DNA of 64,000 bases from Cumulibacter soli (GTDB lineage: Bacteria > Actinomycetota > Actinomycetes > Mycobacteriales > Antricoccaceae), in contig NZ_SMSG01000002.1 of assembly GCF_004382795.1 (NCBI RefSeq), positions 248,001 through 312,000 of the forward strand. Direction: 5' to 3'. The notes under the pieces were generated by a model, which ran no database searches, was not told where the DNA came from, and was given only the letters and a program-made list of their open reading frames with translations. This document shows positions 60,637-64,000 of this stretch, piece by piece; position 1 is the stretch's first letter; each line of letters begins with the position of its first letter. The position numbers were made by a program, and so were the translations under genes.

Positions 60637-61765
60637 CCTCGTTGCCCATCCAGTGCGCTTGCTGTCCCGACGGTTCGGCGGTGGCCAACAACGCCGATCG
60701 CCGCTGTGGCCAGCTGTTGAGTCGAAGTTCGTACCGATGCGGGTCGATCGCGCCGGAGCCATCGCGCACTCCTGCTGCGATGGGGTCGTTGTACAGCAGG
60801 TCCTCAGCGCCGGCAGGTTCAAAGCTGATCACATGCAGCGGCGCAGCGTCGGTGGCCCGCTCAGCCGCGCCGAGGATCCCGGTCGCGAGTTCGGTACGTT
60901 CGGGCGCCGACATTTCCAGTACGACGTCGCTGTGCCAGACCACCGTGGCGGCGTCGGTGCGCGGCCAGGAGATACCGCGCGGCAACCACACCGACGCGGC
61001 CATGTTCTCAACGGTAATACCCAGCTGCGGCATGGCCTCACACGCCGCCAGTACCCGATTCAGTTCCTCAGGCACGTCGGGGCTGGCCCAGGCCAGCAGT
61101 TCGGCGACCTGGCTCGGGTTGGCCGCGTTGAACGCGCTCAGGTCACAGCCCGTCGCCGATACGATCGGCGGAATGTCGTTGTGGTCGATATCCGGTGCCA
61201 CGGCCCACGGATGTCCCAAGTGCACGCTCGCGTCCGGCGGCCCGATCCGTTCGCCGAAGAAGTCCTGCGCGAAGTACGGCGCAGCGAGAACGAATCCGGG
61301 GCCGGCACCAACGTCAAAGACGCGCACTGGGGAATCGCTGCCCGCGCCGACGTAGGCCAGTGCAGCCAGCAGCATCGCGGCACGCACCGGGTCGCTGCGC
61401 CGCGCCGGGCGCGTCATCCTCGAGATCACCTCAGGAGCGTTGGCGACCATCGCATCGCGGGCAACCGGCCAGATCTCATGCAGGTTCCCGCTGCCACCAG
61501 TGCTCGGATAGTGCATGGACAATTCGGTTCGCCGCGACAGCGCGATAGCGTGCATCGCCGCCGCGAACCTGGCCGGCAGGTCTTCGGGCAGCAACAGTCT
61601 GCCGTTGCGGGCACCGCGCTCACGTACGGTCTGCAATAGCCGTGCCGTGGGTCCGTCGGCTTCGATATCGATCGCCGCACCGCGCAGTAGCGAAGCGTTG
61701 ACCCGTGAGGATCGCAGCGCCCGCGCCGAAGACTTGAACGATGCGGCCAGATCGACACCTGCCAT
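60629..61765 (-). CDS. DUF2332-family protein (methyltransferase-like fold)
   Basis: 378 aa. Features of DUF2332: RVFDVGAGPGFVLAAPYFAQDFFGERIG, ATGCDLSAFNAANPSQVAELLAWASPD and WPRTDAATVVWHSDVVLEMSAPERTELATGIL. The G-x-G-P-G-like motif recalls a Rossmann methyltransferase, but activity is unproven. It is coupled to the DCC gene (8-bp overlap). The role is unknown. Confidence 0.75.
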   Translation of the reverse strand: MAGVDLAASFKSSARALRSSRVNASLLRGAAIDIEADGPTARLLQTVRERGARNGRLLLPEDLPARFAAAMHAIALSRRTELSMHYPSTGGSGNLHEIWPVARDAMVANAPEVISRMTRPARRSDPVRAAMLLAALAYVGAGSDSPVRVFDVGAGPGFVLAAPYFAQDFFGERIGPPDASVHLGHPWAVAPDIDHNDIPPIVSATGCDLSAFNAANPSQVAELLAWASPDVPEELNRVLAACEAMPQLGITVENMAASVWLPRGISWPRTDAATVVWHSDVVLEMSAPERTELATGILGAAERATDAAPLHVISFEPAGAEDLLYNDPIAAGVRDGSGAIDPHRYELRLNSWPQRRSALLATAEPSGQQAHWMGNEDG

Positions 61766-61847
61766 GCTGTGCGCTACCCCTCTACGTACTTAGCGATGAA
61801 TTGACCACACCAGGATCCCACGCCACCCGCAGGATCTGAGGTAGGCG

Positions 61848-62327
61848 CTAATGCGGGTAGGCCTCGATGAGGTTGTCGATTTCGGTCGGTTCATGCCATA
61901 GCAGCAGCCGCGTCTCGACCTTCTCGTACTGTTCGTCGGTCGGCTGACGTCCCGCGCGTACGGCGCTGATCAGCGCGTTGACCTCCTTGGACGCCTCAAG
62001 CTCGTCGACATAGATCGCGGTGACGGCAGCGCGCGGAATGGCCGCCACGACGTAGTCGCCGTCCTCGCTCATCTCGGGCGCATCGTGCGGCACCACGGCG
62101 GCCAACACGACCCGCAGCGGCATCGCTTCGACCTCGACCAGGCGCTGCACACTCAGCGCCGCGGCGTCGGTGAGCGCGTCAAACTCGGCCTGCTCAATAT
62201 CGTCGGCACTGAACTCCGAGGCCGGCAAGTCACTGAAGCAGACCACGACATCGCGCAACTGGTCATCTCGGATGGCCTCCAAGGAGGCGAGCGTCATCGG
62301 CGCGAATACGGTGATCTTGCGCGACAA
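61848..62327 (-). CDS. DUF6912-type small protein, unknown
   Basis: 159 aa. It starts ITVFAPMTLASLEAIRDDQLRDVVVCFSDLPASEFSADDIEQAEFDALTDAAALSVQRLVEVEAMPLRVVLAAVVPHDAPE and ends ETRLLLWHEPTEIDNLIEAYPH, fitting a family of actinobacterial proteins of similar length I recall as DUF6912. No catalytic motif. The WS/DGAT stop lies 2 bp upstream of this start, so it may be cotranscribed and translationally coupled. Confidence 0.7.
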   Translation of the reverse strand: MSRKITVFAPMTLASLEAIRDDQLRDVVVCFSDLPASEFSADDIEQAEFDALTDAAALSVQRLVEVEAMPLRVVLAAVVPHDAPEMSEDGDYVVAAIPRAAVTAIYVDELEASKEVNALISAVRAGRQPTDEQYEKVETRLLLWHEPTEIDNLIEAYPH

Positions 62328-62328
62328 A

Positions 62329-63738
62329 TTATTTCCCTTTCTCAGCGGCGGCGAGCAACTCGGCGACGGAGTCGTCGATCATCGAGGCTAATACGTCGAG
62401 GTCGGCCATGCCGTCCCGATCGCCGTTGAGTCCGAAGTAAACCTCACCGTCGTACGACGTCACACCCACTGCGAGCGCCTGCCGCTGCGCCAGCGGCTGC
62501 ACCGGGTATACCTCGATCAGGCGCGCTCCGGAGGCATAGACCGGTTCTTGCGGTCCTGGTGCGTTCGTGATCGACAAGTTCGCGCCGCGGTCGGTGATAT
62601 CGCGGGTGACGCGGGCGCCGAGCGAATGCATGGTGGACGGCGCAAACCAGCCCAAGGACGCCAGCGACTCCGCCGGTACGGCCCGGCGGGACTGGGCGTG
62701 CGCACGGGTGGCGTGTGCGATCCGTTCCAACCGCACGATCGCGGTCTCCTCCCCGATCGGCAGGTCGACCATGATGCTGGTGATTCGATCGGCGGAGCCG
62801 AAGTCGGCGTCGTCCTCCAAGGACCGCACCGATACCGGCACCAACGCACGCAGCACCCGATCGCGGGCAACCACTTCGCCGCGGGAGGCTATCCAGTTGC
62901 GCAGCGCACCCGCGATCACCGCCAGCAGGACATCGTTGACCGAGCATTCGCTCGCGCTTTTGATCCGGCGGAGGTCATCGAGGGCATGCGCACGCAAAGC
63001 GATTCGCCGTTGTCCGCGCAGCGGCACGTTCAGCGGGCTGGCGCCGGCGCTGTTGAAGGCCCAGTTTGCGGCACCACCGATCCCGTGGGCGAGTGAACGA
63101 ACGCGGGAGCCGAGCTGGCGGACATTCCCGAAGGTGGTGCGCGCATTGTCGATGACGGTTAGCGGTGACGTGACAGCCTCTCGCGTGACTTCCATCAGCA
63201 GCGCGCTACGCGACGGTCTGCGTTGCGGGACCCAATCGGACGGTACCGACGCGCGCGGCGTGCTGCTGCGATCCAGCAGTACTTCGCCGATTTCCATGCC
63301 GACATTCGAGTCGATCATCGCGCTGTGCGATTTGGTGATCAGCGCGAACTGATCATGCGCCAAACCCTCGACGAGATAGATCTCCCACAGCGGGCGATCT
63401 CGATCCAGTCGCCGGGACATCACGCGGCCAGCCAGATCCAGCAGGGCCTGGCGTTCTCCCCCGCTGGGCAACGCCGAGCGGCGTACGTGGAAGGACACAT
63501 CGAACGTGTCGTCGTCCGCCCATCGCGGCGTCGACATACCGAATGGCACGTTGACGATCCGCTGCCGATAGCGCGGCACGAGCGAGACCCGCTGCTCGAT
63601 GAGGCGCACGATGTGGTCGTAGTCAATACCGGTGTGCGGCTTCTGGAAGATCATGATCGCGCCGACGTGCATTGGTGTGCGCGGATCCTCGACGCTCAAG
63701 AATGCAGCGTCCGCGGGGCTTAACCGTGTGGTCATCAC
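62329..63738 (-). CDS. WS/DGAT-family acyltransferase with degenerate HHxxxDG motif
   Basis: 469 aa. The N-terminal MTTRLSPADAAFLSVEDPRTPMHVGAIMIF, DRDRPLWEIYLVEGL and the C-terminal PLAQRQALAVGVTSYDGEVYFGLNGDRDGMADLDVLASMIDDS are full-length hallmarks of wax ester synthase/diacylglycerol acyltransferases. The active-site HHxxxDG is HSAMIDS at 138-144 (catalytic second His replaced by Ser139, Gly by Ser144), so it may lack acyltransferase activity or work differently. The usual activity makes wax esters or triacylglycerol from acyl-CoA. Confidence 0.85.
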   Translation of the reverse strand: MMTTRLSPADAAFLSVEDPRTPMHVGAIMIFQKPHTGIDYDHIVRLIEQRVSLVPRYRQRIVNVPFGMSTPRWADDDTFDVSFHVRRSALPSGGERQALLDLAGRVMSRRLDRDRPLWEIYLVEGLAHDQFALITKSHSAMIDSNVGMEIGEVLLDRSSTPRASVPSDWVPQRRPSRSALLMEVTREAVTSPLTVIDNARTTFGNVRQLGSRVRSLAHGIGGAANWAFNSAGASPLNVPLRGQRRIALRAHALDDLRRIKSASECSVNDVLLAVIAGALRNWIASRGEVVARDRVLRALVPVSVRSLEDDADFGSADRITSIMVDLPIGEETAIVRLERIAHATRAHAQSRRAVPAESLASLGWFAPSTMHSLGARVTRDITDRGANLSITNAPGPQEPVYASGARLIEVYPVQPLAQRQALAVGVTSYDGEVYFGLNGDRDGMADLDVLASMIDDSVAELLAAAEKGK

Positions 63739-63776
63739 ACCTCCGGCGATCTCGTTAGTGACGAGCCTACGCAGCC

Positions 63777-64000
63777 TCAGCGGCGTGCGTGTCCGCGGCG
63801 TCTGATGCGCGGCGCGTCGGCGGTCGGCACGAACGTCTGGGCGAGGGCGCCCAGGGACCGGCGCAGAGCGCTGGTGGCGGCAACGTCAGCTAATGTCCGG
63901 CCGCGTTGCAGCGCGGCGTCGCAGGCCTTGGTGTCCATCGGCAGTAGGTGATCGACTCGTACGCCGGCGAAGCGGCCAAATGCCTCATCGAGTTGATTGC
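63777..64000 (-). CDS. ParA/MinD-like ATPase, C-terminal part (cut by window end)
   Basis: The minus-strand frame from the window edge to TGA at 63777 reads FAGVRVDHLLPMDTKACDAALQRGRTLADVAATSALRRSLGALAQTF, the usual end of a CpaE/Soj-type ATPase (P-x-D, A-A-L-x-G-R-T-L, S-x-L-R-x-x-L motifs). It then ends with a basic tail RIRRRGHARR. The ATP-binding part is outside the window. Position fits the SOJ/ParA-related Rv3213c. Confidence 0.6.
   Translation of the reverse strand, partial: NQLDEAFGRFAGVRVDHLLPMDTKACDAALQRGRTLADVAATSALRRSLGALAQTFVPTADAPRIRRRGHARR

Overview
The window is chromosomal DNA of a high-GC actinobacterium. By eye the G+C is about 60-65%, GTG and TTG starts are frequent, and long antisense open frames are common. 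Clade markers include a WhiB7-type regulator, a mycoredoxin-type glutaredoxin (mycothiol redox), adjacent AdnA/AdnB helicase-nucleases, UvrD2 with a tetracysteine/HRDC tail, a DUF3107 protein, UPF0182, MoeZ, a WS/DGAT-type acyltransferase and a DUF222/HNH '13E12' protein. From about 17.3 kb to the right edge the gene order largely follows the Mycobacterium tuberculosis Rv3193c-Rv3213c block as I recall it, so the organism is probably in or near the Mycobacteriales or a neighbouring order. I cannot name the species.

Left part (1-17.2 kb) is accessory metabolism and transport, mostly self-regulated divergent pairs: WYL regulator / DinB-like TIGR03086 protein; a small split-barrel-like protein, a membrane protein and an N-acyl-D-amino-acid deacylase; MarR / MocR-type aminotransferase; an initiator tRNA with its terminator; XRE-cupin regulator / FAD oxidoreductase-methyltransferase fusion; TetR / DrrAB-type ABC exporter; then a molybdate operon on the minus strand (HTH-PBP regulator, modA, modB, a small coupled ORF, modC). 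Four divergent promoters each carry an inverted-repeat operator candidate that is readable by eye.

Middle part (17.2-46.8 kb) is the conserved block: UPF0182, PDZ-Lon (S16) protease, DUF2342 metalloprotease-like protein, DUF45 metallopeptidase, an RRE/ThiF-like protein, AarF-type kinase, whiB7, uvrD2, SRPBCC protein, mycoredoxin, nudC, two coupled M16 peptidases, a membrane-anchored protein, an epoxide-hydrolase-like protein, adnB, adnA, the DUF222-HNH protein, an alkyltransferase-like protein and moeZ. The whiB7 leader is especially informative: AT-rich element, promoter, 49-codon uORF, intrinsic terminator, and an 8-nt segment near +1 that could pair with the terminator's first arm.

Right part (46.8-64 kb): DUF3152 protein, alpha/beta hydrolase, TetR, DUF3107, DEAD-box helicase, an Rv3212-like beta-propeller protein, another hydrolase, an aminotransferase, a stand-alone Fe-S RecB-like nuclease, a membrane protein, a PH-domain membrane protein, a 53-aa membrane miniprotein, an HTTM/DCC group, DUF2332 and DUF6912 proteins, an acyltransferase with a degenerate active-site motif, and the C-terminus of a ParA/MinD-like ATPase cut by the window edge.

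I see no CRISPR array, insertion sequence, prophage or recognisable defence island. The points most worth a second look are the whiB7 attenuator, the orphan RRE/ThiF-like protein, short tandem repeats next to start codons (30.2 kb and 58.6 kb), the coupled repeat-bearing ORF between modB and modC, the 67-bp nested palindrome upstream of the mod operon, an SOS box at the DUF222-HNH gene, and the acyltransferase that lacks its catalytic histidine.
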